Assembly (NCBI RefSeq): GCF_004217335.1
Contig: NZ_SHMP01000007.1
Span: forward strand, 186,001 to 250,000
From: Natrinema hispanicum
GTDB taxonomy: Archaea; Halobacteriota; Halobacteria; Halobacteriales; Natrialbaceae
Reading direction: 5' to 3'
Length of the DNA stretch: 64,000 nt
In this document: positions 25,628 through 34,677 of the stretch, one piece after another
How positions within the stretch are numbered: position 1 is the first letter of the stretch
Layout of the letters: each line of letters opens with the position of its first letter
Made by a program: the position numbers and the translations under genes
The notes under the pieces: generated by a model
The model's database searches: none
The model's input: the letters and a program-made list of their open reading frames with translations, nothing else
Told to the model about the DNA's origin: nothing

Positions 25628-25783
25628 ATGTTCATCCGCGATTCAGAGGGGGTCTGGCATCATGAGGAGTGCAGTCTCGTGACATTGTCCATTGAGAACA
25701 ACCGTAATCGGTGTGCAGATTTGGATCCAGAGATGCCAGGTAAATGGTGTGATCACTGCCTACCTGATCCAACCGCTCGCTGA
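25628..25783 (+). CDS. 51-aa zinc protein, minimal member of the 22565/59359 family
   Basis: A 51-residue protein, MFIRDSEGVWHHEECSLVTL through to MPGKWCDHCLPDPTAR. The order W-H, Cys, then KWCxHC repeats the N-terminal module of the 22565 protein (RWHLLGRHAC ... KWCSHC) and that of the 59359 protein (KWHIVGPDGC ... CESC). It therefore looks like a stand-alone copy of that module. It lies about 75 bp downstream of the SprT-like gene on the same strand. Start at 25628 gives a compact protein with four potential metal ligands. Confidence 0.6.
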   Translation: MFIRDSEGVWHHEECSLVTLSIENNRNRCADLDPEMPGKWCDHCLPDPTAR

Positions 25784-26176
25784 AATTTCGTGTCGTCGGA
25801 TTTGGTGAAGAGCGGCGTTTGAACTCGACCATCATCTCAGACGGAACGGTTCATGGCTTCTCACTGTCGACCCTCAACTCGGTTTCGTAGGATTCGCTCT
25901 CAGAGGGCGCTCTTCACATCGGCTGGGCGTTCGCAGACGCCCACACCTCGCTTACGGACCGTTCCCACCATGGGCTGGGACCGTTCGCTGAGAGCCTCTC
26001 TGTTGTCGATCGATTGTGCGATCGACTCGAGACGGTCTATGGAGTGTCCGCGAGCACAACCGCACGCGACACCTCTTGCGTACCGATCAGGACGGCGACA
26101 GCGAGCCGCTCAGACTTGAGGCGCATTCCCTCACGGCGTGTCCGGTACTCTAACGACGTGGTGGTACTCGTGAACC

Positions 26177-26436
26177 TCAAGAACGACCGCGTCGGAGTGA
26201 CGAAAGGTCCTGACGCAAGTCGCTCGTGGCGGACTTCCTATCCGGTTGCCGCCTCCCGGCGTATCGAGGGATGCTTAGATAGATGCCGGTAACGATCCCT
26301 ACGGGAAGCCCGATCTCGAAGTAGCGACTCGGGGCCGCGATGACGGACGAGTAGGTCGACTCGGGGAAACTCGATTCAATTTTTCTTTCTGTTCGACCGT
26401 GAGAACGTGTTTAACGTTTGTTTTCGGGCGATTCAT
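26177..26436 (-). pseudogene. Frameshifted gene for a small membrane protein
   Basis: From the ATG at 26436 the frame reads MNRPKTNVKHVLTVEQKEK. One frame over, it continues as IESSFPESTYSSVIAAPSRY and FEIGLPVGIVTGIYLSIPRY to a stop at 26177. The two parts join if one base is shifted near 26390. The second part has one hydrophobic helix. The stretch 25784-26176 next to it has only short broken frames. Confidence 0.4.
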
Positions 26437-26515
26437 GTCTAGAAAAATTGAACGGGTGGTGTTGCGAAGATAGGAAATAATGCACAGATCTGACGGCGAT
26501 CACTCGCAGGACTAA

Positions 26516-26623
26516 TACTGTCGGACAGAAGTCAATACGAAGTCGGTCGCGAATTCGCGGCCGTCTCCACCGGTGACGGCCGCAGTAGAGCGACCGATCT
26601 TCACGTAGTTCTGTCCGACAGTA
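26516..26623. mobile_element. 108-bp MITE with TAA target duplication
   Basis: Perfect 15-bp terminal inverted repeats, TACTGTCGGACAGAA at 26516 and its complement ending at 26623, extend inward with mismatches to GTCGGTCGC/GCGACCGA. A central GC-rich palindrome (CGGCCGTC ... GACGGCCG) follows. It is flanked on both sides by TAA (26513-26515 and 26624-26626). No coding capacity. A 3-bp duplication fits mobilisation by an IS5-type transposase, but no parent element with these ends is in the window. Confidence 0.75.
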
Positions 26624-26890
26624 TAAGTAGTCTCGCGTACCCCTGCTCACAAGTGGATAGTCCGATTCTGTCAGAACAATGGGAGAATTTGTTTCCGTTA
26701 GCAGCAAATGGACTTCGTTTGTTCCAATCAAATTGCGCTGAATCAGTTGATCAGTAGATGTGCGAACTGACCACTGAGATACCTATCCATTCTCGCACGC
26801 TTTCCGAAAGTCATGCAAGATGCAGGGTGCATATCCCGCGGAGTGGGCTCAAAAATCACATTAGGATCAACCAGAGATAGTAAATAAATC

Positions 26891-27145
26891 TCATAAATAG
26901 GCGAATAGCGTCCCCAAGATGAATAATCCCGCACCAAATGCAGCAAACCAGATGGCCCATCCCGGCTTGATTTCAGTGCCATTTTTCCATTGTGCCGCAG
27001 TTGCTGCCACCACGATGGTTCCGCCGATCACAGCAAGCACACAACCAAGATGCATTCCATCGATCAAAATATTCCCGAGGCTAGTAAGAATTACAACTAC
27101 ACCGAAAGCTCCCATCGACACGTAATAGAGCAATTCTCGGTTCAT
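26891..27145 (-). CDS. Small three-helix membrane protein
   Basis: An 84-residue protein with three hydrophobic segments: YVSMGAFGVVVILTSLGNIL, LGCVLAVIGGTIVVAATAA and WAIWFAAFGAGLFILGTLF. I recognise no family. An ISH3 element begins 13 bp upstream of its start (27158), so its native promoter has been displaced and expression would depend on the element end. Confidence 0.6.
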   Translation of the reverse strand: MNRELLYYVSMGAFGVVVILTSLGNILIDGMHLGCVLAVIGGTIVVAATAAQWKNGTEIKPGWAIWFAAFGAGLFILGTLFAYL

Positions 27146-27157
27146 ATTCTCAATAGT

Positions 27158-28657
27158 CGCTAGTTGTCCACTGCGTCAATCACGCCACGGACAGATCCGA
27201 GGAAATAGACGAGACGTGAGGCAGAATCAGTGTGTAACCTGACGAGGAGACAGCACACAGTTGAGAATCTGTCTCACTACGCTCACTTTGGCAGAGATTC
27301 TGACGACGAGAAAGATAGCGGACGCTAGTAGCCGACCTCGCTTCGTCAGAAGCGAGGCGGCTTAGCCGAGTCCGTGATCACATCCAGGTGGCAATCCGGT
27401 ACCGTTCGTCCGATGCTTCTCTTTCCATCCCAGATCGCGGTCTAACTCCCGGACGACCCCGTGGAGAAACGCATCTCCGAACGTGAACTCAACGGGAAGT
27501 GCTCGCCCGCCACGGCGTGGCCGGGCGAGCACGGCCCACTGTAATACCAGCCACAACTGCTCTAACAAGAACCCGACACCCACGTAGAAGAGGCGAATCG
27601 TCGTTGACGGTGTTGTCGTCACTGCACGCGCTTCACGGAACTTCTCGTAGCTCTTTTCGATCTGTGACCGCTTGTTGTAGATCGTCGCAACCTGCGTCGG
27701 CGTCCGGTCTTCCAGACCGTACGCCGCGTATCCGGTCGCCTTCACGCCAGACTTTCCACGGTCACCGTTCTGGTAGGTAACGTTCACTGCCATCGGAAAC
27801 GTCTGTTCGTGCTCTTTCCCCTCACAAATCGTCTCTTCGGTCATGTATGACGCCGTTACGGAGAGCTTCTTTCGGATCGACGCCTTCCCGGTCTTGACCG
27901 GGAAGACTGGCGGTGCACTTTCTCGAAGGACGCCAATCAGCTTCCCGACGTAGGCGTCTCGATCCATGAGAATTCGGTCGATCTCGAATGGATACGTCTC
28001 GACGCGGGCGAGCAGGCGCTCGACCGCGTCGGCCTTGCTATCTTCGCCAGCAACCGGTTCAACCGCGAGTGTCAGCGGCTTTCCCTGCGCAATCACGAAC
28101 GCTGTGCAGTAGCGATGACACTGGGTAGTCCCGTCCCGAGCAGACATCCGTCTGATCTCGCCGTCACTGCTGGGATTTCCGTGGAAGGGGTTGTCCATGA
28201 AGTCGATACAGACGGTTCTCGACCTGTGGCGGTCGAGAACCGTCATCGCCAGCGTAGCGAGAATATCGTTGACGGCGTCTAGAATCGGGTCTTTTTGGAG
28301 CGTGTGGAGCCAATCCATGACGGGTTCTCTATTGGGCGTTTCCTCTGTATTGGTCGTGACGCCGTTGACAGAGGTTGTCCCAGCGGCGGCTCGAAGAACG
28401 ACTTCCATGATATCGCCGGGATCGAGGGGCGAGCCCTCGATTCCCGGCATCGGAATCAACAGGAGGAGCTCCAGAGAAAGAGCCTTGAGTTGCCGGTTCG
28501 AAATGAACTCGTCTGGATCAGTAAGTACCTGCTTGAGTTTTGGAAGGTTCATCAGGTGCGGATCCGGACAGCGGATGAATCAGATTTCTGATTCACCCGC
28601 TTCCTTCATCACTACGTGTTAGCCAGCTGGCCGCTTAGCCAGAGTGGACAACTAGCG
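27158..28657 (-). mobile_element. ISH3-type insertion sequence with ATAGT target duplication
   Basis: A 1500-bp element with perfect 15-bp inverted ends CGCTAGTTGTCCACT (27158 onward and, on the minus strand, 28657 backward). It is flanked by the 5-bp direct repeat ATAGT (27153-27157 and 28658-28662). It carries one transposase gene. Clean ends and duplication suggest recent insertion. Confidence 0.85.
27362..28552 (-). CDS. ISH3 family DDE transposase
   Basis: A 396-residue transposase of the ISH3 group (IS4 superfamily). The catalytic region shows CIDFMDNPFHGNPSS (first Asp), RILMDRDAYVGKLIGVLRES (second Asp), and YNKRSQIEKSYEKFREARAV with the Glu in the YREK-like signature. Start at 28552 (MNLPKLKQVLTDPDEF). 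Frame intact and both element ends present, so it may be active. Confidence 0.92.
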   Translation of the reverse strand: MNLPKLKQVLTDPDEFISNRQLKALSLELLLLIPMPGIEGSPLDPGDIMEVVLRAAAGTTSVNGVTTNTEETPNREPVMDWLHTLQKDPILDAVNDILATLAMTVLDRHRSRTVCIDFMDNPFHGNPSSDGEIRRMSARDGTTQCHRYCTAFVIAQGKPLTLAVEPVAGEDSKADAVERLLARVETYPFEIDRILMDRDAYVGKLIGVLRESAPPVFPVKTGKASIRKKLSVTASYMTEETICEGKEHEQTFPMAVNVTYQNGDRGKSGVKATGYAAYGLEDRTPTQVATIYNKRSQIEKSYEKFREARAVTTTPSTTIRLFYVGVGFLLEQLWLVLQWAVLARPRRGGRALPVEFTFGDAFLHGVVRELDRDLGWKEKHRTNGTGLPPGCDHGLG

Positions 28658-28997
28658 ATAGTACTGGGCATGGACAAAACCTTTCTTGTGTGATAGCTTC
28701 GGCAGCTGTCTGATGGATCTACAAACCAATCGCTGAACTCACGCTCTAAGTCCTGAACTACGTTTCTGGCTAATTTCTGAAAGGTCACTGTCCATCGCGA
28801 TATGTGCGTTCCCTGTACTTATCGAATTAGGATGCCCGCACAGTAGGTGTGACGCCCGTTCTATAAGACCCCAGCTAGCCGTCTCAATGCATAGATTTCT
28901 CGAACCGCTTCGTGGTCAATAGTGATTTCTCCTTCTCTGTTTTCGTAGCTTTCACTCCTAACACTCTTTACAGCGGATGACGTACCCCCATTCAACG

Positions 28998-29369
28998 ATG
29001 TCCATCGACCGAGACACCTTCGAGAACACGAGTGAAGACGAACTCGAAGAACTCTCCGTGCCTGATCAAGTCCTCGGATTTCTCGCCGCCAACCAGGATC
29101 GGGCGTTCAAGGCCCGCGAAATCGCCTCCCAGATCGGCGTCGACGAGGGCGCAGTCAGCACCGCGCTCTCACGGTTGAAAGACCGTGGTCTGGTCGAACA
29201 CAAGGCGACGTACTGGGCAGTGACTGACGACGCTGAGCGTCTCGACGGATACAGCGGGTACGAACGAGCAACGGCTCTGTTCAACGACCAACTCGGTCCA
29301 GAGGACAAGGAAGCGTGGCGCGAGCACGCACCGCAGGAACCCCACCCAAGCGTCGAGGACGAACAGTGA
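28998..29369 (+). CDS. MarR-like HTH antitoxin of a toxin-antitoxin pair
   Basis: A 123-residue protein. After an acidic N-terminus (MSIDRDTFENTSEDELEEL) comes a winged helix: VPDQVLGFLAANQDRAFKAR, EIASQIGVDEGAVSTALSRL and LVEHKATYWAV. The C-terminal tail is charged and is the likely toxin-binding part. Its stop overlaps the toxin start (GTGA, 29366-29369). An upstream frame extension to 28977 is possible but the ATG at 28998 matches the second copy at 58593-58964. The 28658-28997 gap shows nothing except a GTAGCTTTCACTCCTAACAC segment just upstream, shared with the second copy. Confidence 0.8.
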   Translation: MSIDRDTFENTSEDELEELSVPDQVLGFLAANQDRAFKAREIASQIGVDEGAVSTALSRLKDRGLVEHKATYWAVTDDAERLDGYSGYERATALFNDQLGPEDKEAWREHAPQEPHPSVEDEQ

Positions 29370-29716
29370 CCGACGAAGAGACACCGATTTTCGAGCGGGG
29401 CGACGTCGTCTACGGTGATGATCCATTCAAAGGCGAGGAAGACGCTCGGCCCTGGCTGATCCTCTCGAACCACGAAGGCCGTCCGTTCCACGGCGACCAG
29501 TATATCGCGTTAACGTTGACGTCGAAATCCTGGATGGACGGCCTCATCGACATCCCTGAAGAGCGTTGGCTTCGTGGTGGGATGCCGGATGAGAGTCGGA
29601 TCGTCCCGTGGGGCGTCCAATCGATAGATCACGAGGACATCGACTTCTGGCAGGGCTGCCTTGACAGTGATCTTGTTGACGAAGCAGTGACTGCGCTCGT
29701 CGAAGAGCTACAATAG
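29366..29716 (+). CDS. PemK/MazF-like toxin
   Basis: A 116-residue protein starting with GTG at 29366 in a GTGA overlap with the HTH gene. It begins with FERGDVVYGDDPFKGEEDAR followed by PWLILSNHEG, the RGDVVxVxxxP...RPxLILSN pattern of the MazF/PemK endoribonuclease fold, then YIALTLTSKSW and WLRGGMPDESRIVPW. MazF-type toxins cut mRNA. The order (antitoxin first, coupled) is standard. A second, truncated copy lies at 58423-58596. Confidence 0.8.
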   Translation: MTDEETPIFERGDVVYGDDPFKGEEDARPWLILSNHEGRPFHGDQYIALTLTSKSWMDGLIDIPEERWLRGGMPDESRIVPWGVQSIDHEDIDFWQGCLDSDLVDEAVTALVEELQ

Positions 29717-29769
29717 CTTCTCCGATGGTTTGTTTGAGTCGCGATTTGGTGAAACAGCTGTAGGTAAGT

Positions 29770-30003
29770 CTACTCATGGACCAGAATTGAACGGGGCCTC
29801 GACTTCTCGATAATAGACGAATTAATACACAATAGGCCAACACCGTAGACACCTTCCAGTCGCTCCCGGTCGCTCGCACGCAACCCCTCGAGTGTCTCGT
29901 ACTCGCGGGCAATCGCCTTCGACGTGGCCGGCCCGACGTTGTTGACGCCTTCCAAGACGGCTGCATATTCGGAAAGTGGCCTCTGTCGACGTGTGATCTC
30001 GGG
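29770..30003 (-). pseudogene. C-terminal remnant with helix-hairpin-helix motifs
   Basis: The frame reads EYAAVLEGVNNVGPATSKAI, then YETLEGLRASDRERLEGVYG and VGLLCIN, to a stop at 29770. GVNNVGPATSKAI and GVYGVG are two helix-hairpin-helix turns, a DNA-binding unit seen at the ends of repair and topoisomerase proteins. There is no start; the frame begins next to the palindrome at 30020. Probably the tail of a gene truncated by a mobile element. Confidence 0.5.
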
Positions 30004-30019
30004 GAAGGTTGGTGAAGTA

Positions 30020-30040
30020 CCTCGGGGACAAGCCCCGAGG
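30020..30040. repeat. CCTCGGGG / CCCCGAGG hairpin
   Basis: Perfect 8-bp stem with an ACAAG loop, followed by GCACTCGCC. It matches the palindromes at 3053-3128 and 12561-12612 and is probably a remnant of the same IS200/IS605-type end. Confidence 0.5.
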
Positions 30041-30116
30041 CACTCGCCCTACTCAGCCTGTAGAAAACCGGCTTGCTGGCCGGTCGCGCTACCAGTCGAT
30101 ACCCACCATACCACCG

Positions 30117-30221
30117 TTAACCACCGCGACGGCGCTCGAGCCACTGTCGGAGCGCTCGAACGCCTATTTCCACCACTACGCTGCCGAACCCAATCACAAT
30201 TCCATAGGCGAGTGCTTTCAT
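30117..30221 (-). CDS. Possible 34-aa membrane peptide
   Basis: MKALAYGIVIGFGSVVVEIG followed by VRALRQWLERRRGG: one hydrophobic helix and a basic C-terminus, plausible for a small membrane protein. The frame is open further upstream without a better start. Short and unsupported by context. Confidence 0.3.
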   Translation of the reverse strand: MKALAYGIVIGFGSVVVEIGVRALRQWLERRRGG

Positions 30222-30475
30222 GGCGATTGTCGAACGCCTTGGACCCGGGATAAGCGTGGCGGGGGTCTGACTGCCGACTGTCCTCGAGCGCCCAATTTGC
30301 CCGGCAGCGATGGTGTACCGTCTAATCAGGGCCATGGCCGGAGTAACCGCTGGTTAGCGCCGCACTGATAGATCACTTCGCCTGTCCGAACGCAGAAACA
30401 CGGCGTGGCCTCGAGCACGCCGCAGGCTGTCGATTCGCAACTTCGAGCGAAAATACTGTCGGAAATCGCTAGTCG

Positions 30476-30697
30476 CTATTCACTTCTCGGCATCGACAAC
30501 CTGCCGTCTTCCGTCTCGCCCCAGTCCTCGCCGGTCGCGTTGCACTTGTAGCGATGTGAGCGCACGACACGTTCGGCGATCTCCCGATTGTCGTCGACGG
30601 TCAGCTCGTCGTCGGCCTCGAGCGAGCGGTCGTAGGTCCATCCGCACTCGCACTCGGCTTCGATCACACCTTCGGGACCCATGAGCGCGCTGGTCAT
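30476..30697 (-). CDS. Small Cys/His protein
   Basis: A 73-residue protein with CECGW near residue 17-21 and SHRYKCN near 47-53; the Cys and His positions could bind zinc. Acidic, and with codon usage like real haloarchaeal genes. It faces the 30699 gene with almost no space between the two starts, so one of the starts is probably wrong (for this gene the internal ATG at 30682 is an alternative). Function unknown. Confidence 0.45.
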   Translation of the reverse strand: MTSALMGPEGVIEAECECGWTYDRSLEADDELTVDDNREIAERVVRSHRYKCNATGEDWGETEDGRLSMPRSE

Positions 30698-30698
30698 G

Positions 30699-30893
30699 CC
30701 ATCCCTCCATAGCGAGCGCGGACGTGTGCCGGCAGCGCCGGTCGCGGTCGCCGCCGAACGCGAGTACGGATCGGACGCCGATGTCCTGGCGATCGACGTG
30801 GAAGCCGAAGCGAAGGCCGCCTACGAGCGTCGCCGAGCTGACGAACTCGAGTATCAGGTCGGGCTCGAGTCGTTCGCTGGGGGTTCGGCGTAG
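30699..30893 (+). CDS. Small acidic helical protein
   Basis: A 64-residue frame from the ATG at 30699 (alternative upstream start at 30681). It reads PAAPVAVAAEREYGSDADVL and AIDVEAEAKAAYERRRADEL, predicted mostly helical and charged. A VEAE.A helix also occurs in the decayed frame at 34190-34677. No recognised family. Confidence 0.4.
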   Translation, partial: PSLHSERGRVPAAPVAVAAEREYGSDADVLAIDVEAEAKAAYERRRADELEYQVGLESFAGGSA

Positions 30894-30916
30894 AAAATCA
30901 GGCTTATTTGCTGTCT

Positions 30917-31215
30917 CTACAATCCGGTTTGGTTTGCCGTCCACTCTTTGAGTGCCTTCTTTTGCATCGCCTCGAAGTCGCCGAACCGCGTGTGCTGGTC
31001 TACGTACTCGTCGAACTTATCGTCTGGGATCGCTTCAAAATCGCCGTCGGATTCGACTGTCCACGGGCTTGCCTCGAAGAACGCCTCGAGCACGTCGTGG
31101 TCGCATACGACGACCGACCCGACGACTAGCAGTTGTCCCCCACGACACAGATAGCGACGAACTCGCTTCGTGGGTGACGATCGAGACCGACGTAATACTG
31201 GGCCTCGAGAATTGG
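30917..31215 (-). pseudogene. Frameshifted remnant of an unknown acidic protein
   Basis: The upstream part ILEAQYYVGLDRHPRSEFVA followed by ICVVGDN meets a frameshift near 31130, after which the frame continues LLVVGSVVVCDHDVLEAFFE and ASPWTVESDGDFEAIPDDKF to a stop at 30917. Both parts are strongly coding-like, but there is no start upstream and one shift in the middle. Function unknown. Confidence 0.5.
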
Positions 31216-31336
31216 CGATAATCGGTGGTGCTTTTCTTTCTGATCTACGAGTAGTTGATCTGTATTTCGGTCTTCATAAACGAGAAAAGCACCTGTTGGG
31301 AGGAGGTTTATATCTGAATAGACGAAAATCTGAAAT

Positions 31337-31657
31337 ATAGCAACAACTGATAGAAGTGCGCCACAGAACGCCTCGGAACTGACTGCATTCCAGCGTGATT
31401 TGCTGTTCATAATCGCCGATGTTGGCCCGGAAAAGGGGCTGGGAATCAAAGATGAGATCGCCGAGTACTACGCCAAAGAAATCAACCATGGACGGCTGTA
31501 CCCAAATCTTAATACGTTAGTCGAGATGGGGCTTGTCGAGAAAGGATCGATCGACCGCCGAACCAACAGCTACGAACTGACCACACGCGGTACACAGTTG
31601 CTTACCGACCGTCTCGAATGGCAAGCCAACCAGTTCGACGTCGATCGGGAGGTGTAG
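31337..31657 (+). CDS. PadR family transcriptional regulator with damaged start codon
   Basis: The winged-helix protein contains LTAFQRDLLFIIADVG, GLGIKDEIAEYYAKEINHGR, LYPNLNTLVEMGLVEKGSID and RRTNSYELTTRG, a typical haloarchaeal PadR regulator. Homologues usually begin shortly before TAFQRDLL. Here the matching frame begins ATA GCA ACA ACT at 31337, where an ATG would be expected, so the start may have mutated to ATA. The first standard start in frame is TTG at 31400, which would remove part of the first helix. A TTTATAT box lies about 30 bp upstream of 31337. It may be expressed weakly or not at all. Confidence 0.7.
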   Translation: MATTDRSAPQNASELTAFQRDLLFIIADVGPEKGLGIKDEIAEYYAKEINHGRLYPNLNTLVEMGLVEKGSIDRRTNSYELTTRGTQLLTDRLEWQANQFDVDREV

Positions 31658-32067
31658 GCATAATGGCCGAACTGATCAGTCTGTTGAATCCACAGACGGA
31701 TACCACTGTGCTGACTGAGTACCTCTTCTCGACCCCGCCCGCTGCCTCGAGTTAAGATTCCCTTGCGGCCAGTCGGCATAGTCACTCGGCACGACGGGTT
31801 TTATCCGCTCACTGGTGTCGAACGCCAATAGTCGTCGTCGAGCACGTTACTCGAGTGAGCGAGCGGCGCATACAGACCACGTCCGAGACGTTTCCGGATG
31901 GTGGGCTGGCGTCGGTTCGGTCGGCCGTCGAGGCTGTTCTAGTGAGCGTCTTCGACGGCTCGACGAAACACAGAGAAAGCAGCGGGTTCGACGCCGCCGA
32001 CCGCATCGAAGTGCGCGACACCGGTACTGTTTCAAACGGTCAAACGGTCTTTACAAACATCGAACAG

Positions 32068-33102
32068 ATGCCCCGCTCCCTCCCCTCAGCCCGTACTGTT
32101 GCAGTACTACTGCTCCTCGTCGTTGGTGTGGGTTTCAGTTTCTCCTTTTACGCCACCGTTGACGGCGCAAGTGTTACGTATACCGCGACTGCCGTCGAAC
32201 CCGGGGAGAACCCCGAACTAGTCACACGAGCAGCGAGTAACGTGACCAATCTGGACGAACGAATCGCAGGCACGTCGACACAACACCAGCGACCGATTCA
32301 GAGAGCTGCAGCGACTGGTTCCTACACCGGTCGTCTTGACCCGGAGCTCGACATCGTCATCGACGATATCGAGTCGCCGTACATCTGGTACAACGAGAGC
32401 TACTACACGTGGACAGTCTCGACGCAATCCGAAACGACGAATGCGACGATTCGAATGCAGCCGACCGACCCGGACACGGTGTTCGAAACCGTTGCTCGCC
32501 CGGTCGACGACGCGCCGGCGGAAGTCACGACAGCAATCGCGGAAGGAACAGCGACCGGATTGACCGTTGAATACGGCCTGTACCAACAAAACGGGGAGTA
32601 CTACGTCGTCGCGCCGGAGAGCGAGGGTGCAGTTCTCGCTCAACTTGGGAAAATCTTCGCCGGATTTGTACTCACACCAGTCGGCCGCGGGTACACCGCG
32701 GTTGCGATTGGACTTCTAGCATACCGATTCCGTGGACCGATTTGTGACCGATCCCTGACTGTTCGACGAGCGATCACGATCCCTGCACTCGCGATTTCGA
32801 TCGCACTCATCGGGACTGTCCTCTTTGAGAGCGGCTCACTCACCCGATTCGTGACCGGTCCGACGAGTGCGTTCGTCGTCGCGGCTGGGACTGTTGCCGG
32901 CGTTGCTGCAGCTCGGCGTCAATGGCTTCAACTCGTTGGCGTCTCGATCGGGACTGCTCTAGTGGCGATCGGGGCGTTTGTCGCCGCAATCGGCGTCGTC
33001 GGGGCTATTTTCGGCATACTGGCTGTGTTCCTCGGCTTCACTACCGGCATCGTACCGTTCGGGTACGGGTACTGGTTTGCTCAACCAGTTCCCAAGGACT
33101 GA
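32068..33102 (+). CDS. Membrane protein with extracytoplasmic domain
   Basis: About 344 residues from the ATG at 32068. The frame is open from a GTG at 31855, but the sequence before 32068 looks unlike a mature protein. One N-terminal helix (TVAVLLLLVVGVGFSFSFYA) precedes an outside domain of about 200 residues rich in Asp/Thr (IVIDDIESPYIWYNESYYTW). About five further helices form the C-terminal half, ending GYGYWFAQPVPKD. Haloarchaea have many such proteins of unknown role. Confidence 0.7.
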   Translation: MPRSLPSARTVAVLLLLVVGVGFSFSFYATVDGASVTYTATAVEPGENPELVTRAASNVTNLDERIAGTSTQHQRPIQRAAATGSYTGRLDPELDIVIDDIESPYIWYNESYYTWTVSTQSETTNATIRMQPTDPDTVFETVARPVDDAPAEVTTAIAEGTATGLTVEYGLYQQNGEYYVVAPESEGAVLAQLGKIFAGFVLTPVGRGYTAVAIGLLAYRFRGPICDRSLTVRRAITIPALAISIALIGTVLFESGSLTRFVTGPTSAFVVAAGTVAGVAAARRQWLQLVGVSIGTALVAIGAFVAAIGVVGAIFGILAVFLGFTTGIVPFGYGYWFAQPVPKD

Positions 33103-33391
33103 TTTCGTCCCCAGCGTGGAGACACCTACCAACGCGACGGGCTTTCAGACTGGATGACTGCCCGACAGGTCGGACTTTCGGCCCTCTTTCACAGCTGATT
33201 CCGTTCCTCGCGACGACACAAGTGTCCTCTACGAACAGTTCGAGCAATCGCTGCTCGCTTAGGACTGCGACGCTGACGTGGCAGACAAGTAATACAGCAG
33301 ATGCTTATTGGCTGTATTTTCTGTGACGATCTGTCTGGCACCGAGACTGGCAAGGCACACACCTGGGGCAGGGGGAGCGTCCCAACCACAA

Positions 33392-34165
33392 TTAGATCGA
33401 CAGGAATGGCGAGACGAGTGAAGCGAGTCCAATCGCGATCATGAGCGCGCCAGCGGCTAGGAAGACAAAACCACTACTCCGTCCCTCCTCTATCAGCGTG
33501 GCCTCCGACTTGTCCGAGAGGATGAAGTCACCGTCGGACGTCGGTTCGTCAATTACGTACTCGCGATTGTCCCAACCCGCCTCGGTCTCCCTAGCGGTTC
33601 CAAGTAGATAGACGTCCTCGCCCGGTTCGAGTGTGCCCTCGAGATAGCGCCGGCGCTCACCGGTGCTCAATGGGCCGATATCGATGCCATCCGGGAGGTC
33701 GAGTTCGGGCTCGTTCTCGACGTACGTGCGGATCTCTTCCGGCGGGTCGTCGCCGGCTTCGACTTTCCATTCTGCCTGCTCGAGGTTCAACCCGCCGTCT
33801 TCCGGGAGGTCGACCAGTACCTTGCCGGTGCCGTCGTCGATGAACAAGGGCTCGGCCGTTTGGTCCTCGAAGATGGTCTGCCAGTTGCCCGGACCATTGC
33901 CGTCTGAGTGCAACTCCTTGACCTCGACATGGGTGGCTACCGCCTCCGTCCCGCTGATGGGTGACTGCTGGAGGGTCGCGTCGTCGGTCCCGTGTACAGT
34001 CCCCTTGATCTCGACCGGCCCTGGTTTCAGGTCGCGGATCGCCGTCGTCTCGGTTTCTTCCATCCGGGTGCTTTCGGCCCGCTCCATACGGCCTTTGTTC
34101 AATGTGATTAACCCCATCACCACGAACACGAGACTACCGAGCGAAATGACAAAGTTGTCGACCAT
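33392..34165 (-). CDS. GIDE-domain membrane protein
   Basis: A 257-residue protein with a helix at each end (FVISLGSLVFVVMGLITLN; FVFLAAGALMIAIGLASLV) and a soluble domain between them. The domain contains PVEIKGTVHGTDDATLQQSP, PLFIDDGTGKVLVDLPEDG and LEGTLEPGEDVYLLGTARE, the pattern of the GIDE domain first known from mitochondrial E3 ligases. The prokaryotic forms lack a RING domain, as here. Role unknown. Confidence 0.75.
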   Translation of the reverse strand: MVDNFVISLGSLVFVVMGLITLNKGRMERAESTRMEETETTAIRDLKPGPVEIKGTVHGTDDATLQQSPISGTEAVATHVEVKELHSDGNGPGNWQTIFEDQTAEPLFIDDGTGKVLVDLPEDGGLNLEQAEWKVEAGDDPPEEIRTYVENEPELDLPDGIDIGPLSTGERRRYLEGTLEPGEDVYLLGTARETEAGWDNREYVIDEPTSDGDFILSDKSEATLIEEGRSSGFVFLAAGALMIAIGLASLVSPFLSI

Positions 34166-34189
34166 TAGTAACGATAAGTCCTGATATCT

Positions 34190-34677
34190 ACTTTAAAATT
34201 CTGCCCTCTCGAGAAGTAAAAGCCGTTCGTGGGTCGATCGACCAGCGAGTTGTCGTTGAAGCCGAATCGGAAGCCAACGCGCTGCAATCCCAACTCGAAT
34301 GCGCCAAGGCGGCACCGATCTGGCGGTCGTAAGCTCTGGCTGAGACCAATGCCGACTCACAGTCGGACCTCGAAATCCGCGAGCGGTCGCTGGCAAACGT
34401 CTGTGACGCCCTTGGAACACTCCAGCGGGTGCCGGTAGCCGAACTCGACATCGAGAAACACGAGATACTGCAGCGCATAATCGACAACGCGACTAAACGG
34501 AAGCTTATCGACCTGCTGTGTTCGAGCGGCAGTCTGTTGACCTCCGCCGATCGCTGCGACGAGGAGTGGTGCCCGACCGACGACTACGCGACTGGTTTTC
34601 ACTCTGTGTGTGGAGTGTCTTGCGAGAAACGGAGGTACGGCACCAATGGGGGGCTGGTGCCGAGACATCCAATTTGA
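34190..34677 (+). pseudogene. Decayed coiled-coil gene with internal stop
   Basis: One frame reads REVKAVRGSIDQRVVVEAES and EANALQSQLECAKAAPIWRS, has a stop near 34330, and continues in the same frame as LAETNADSQSDLEIRERSLA through LDIEKHEILQRIIDNATKRK to 34677. The helices look coding, the end looks random. Unknown family. The following 34680-35130 has only short frames with no recognisable product. Confidence 0.35.
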
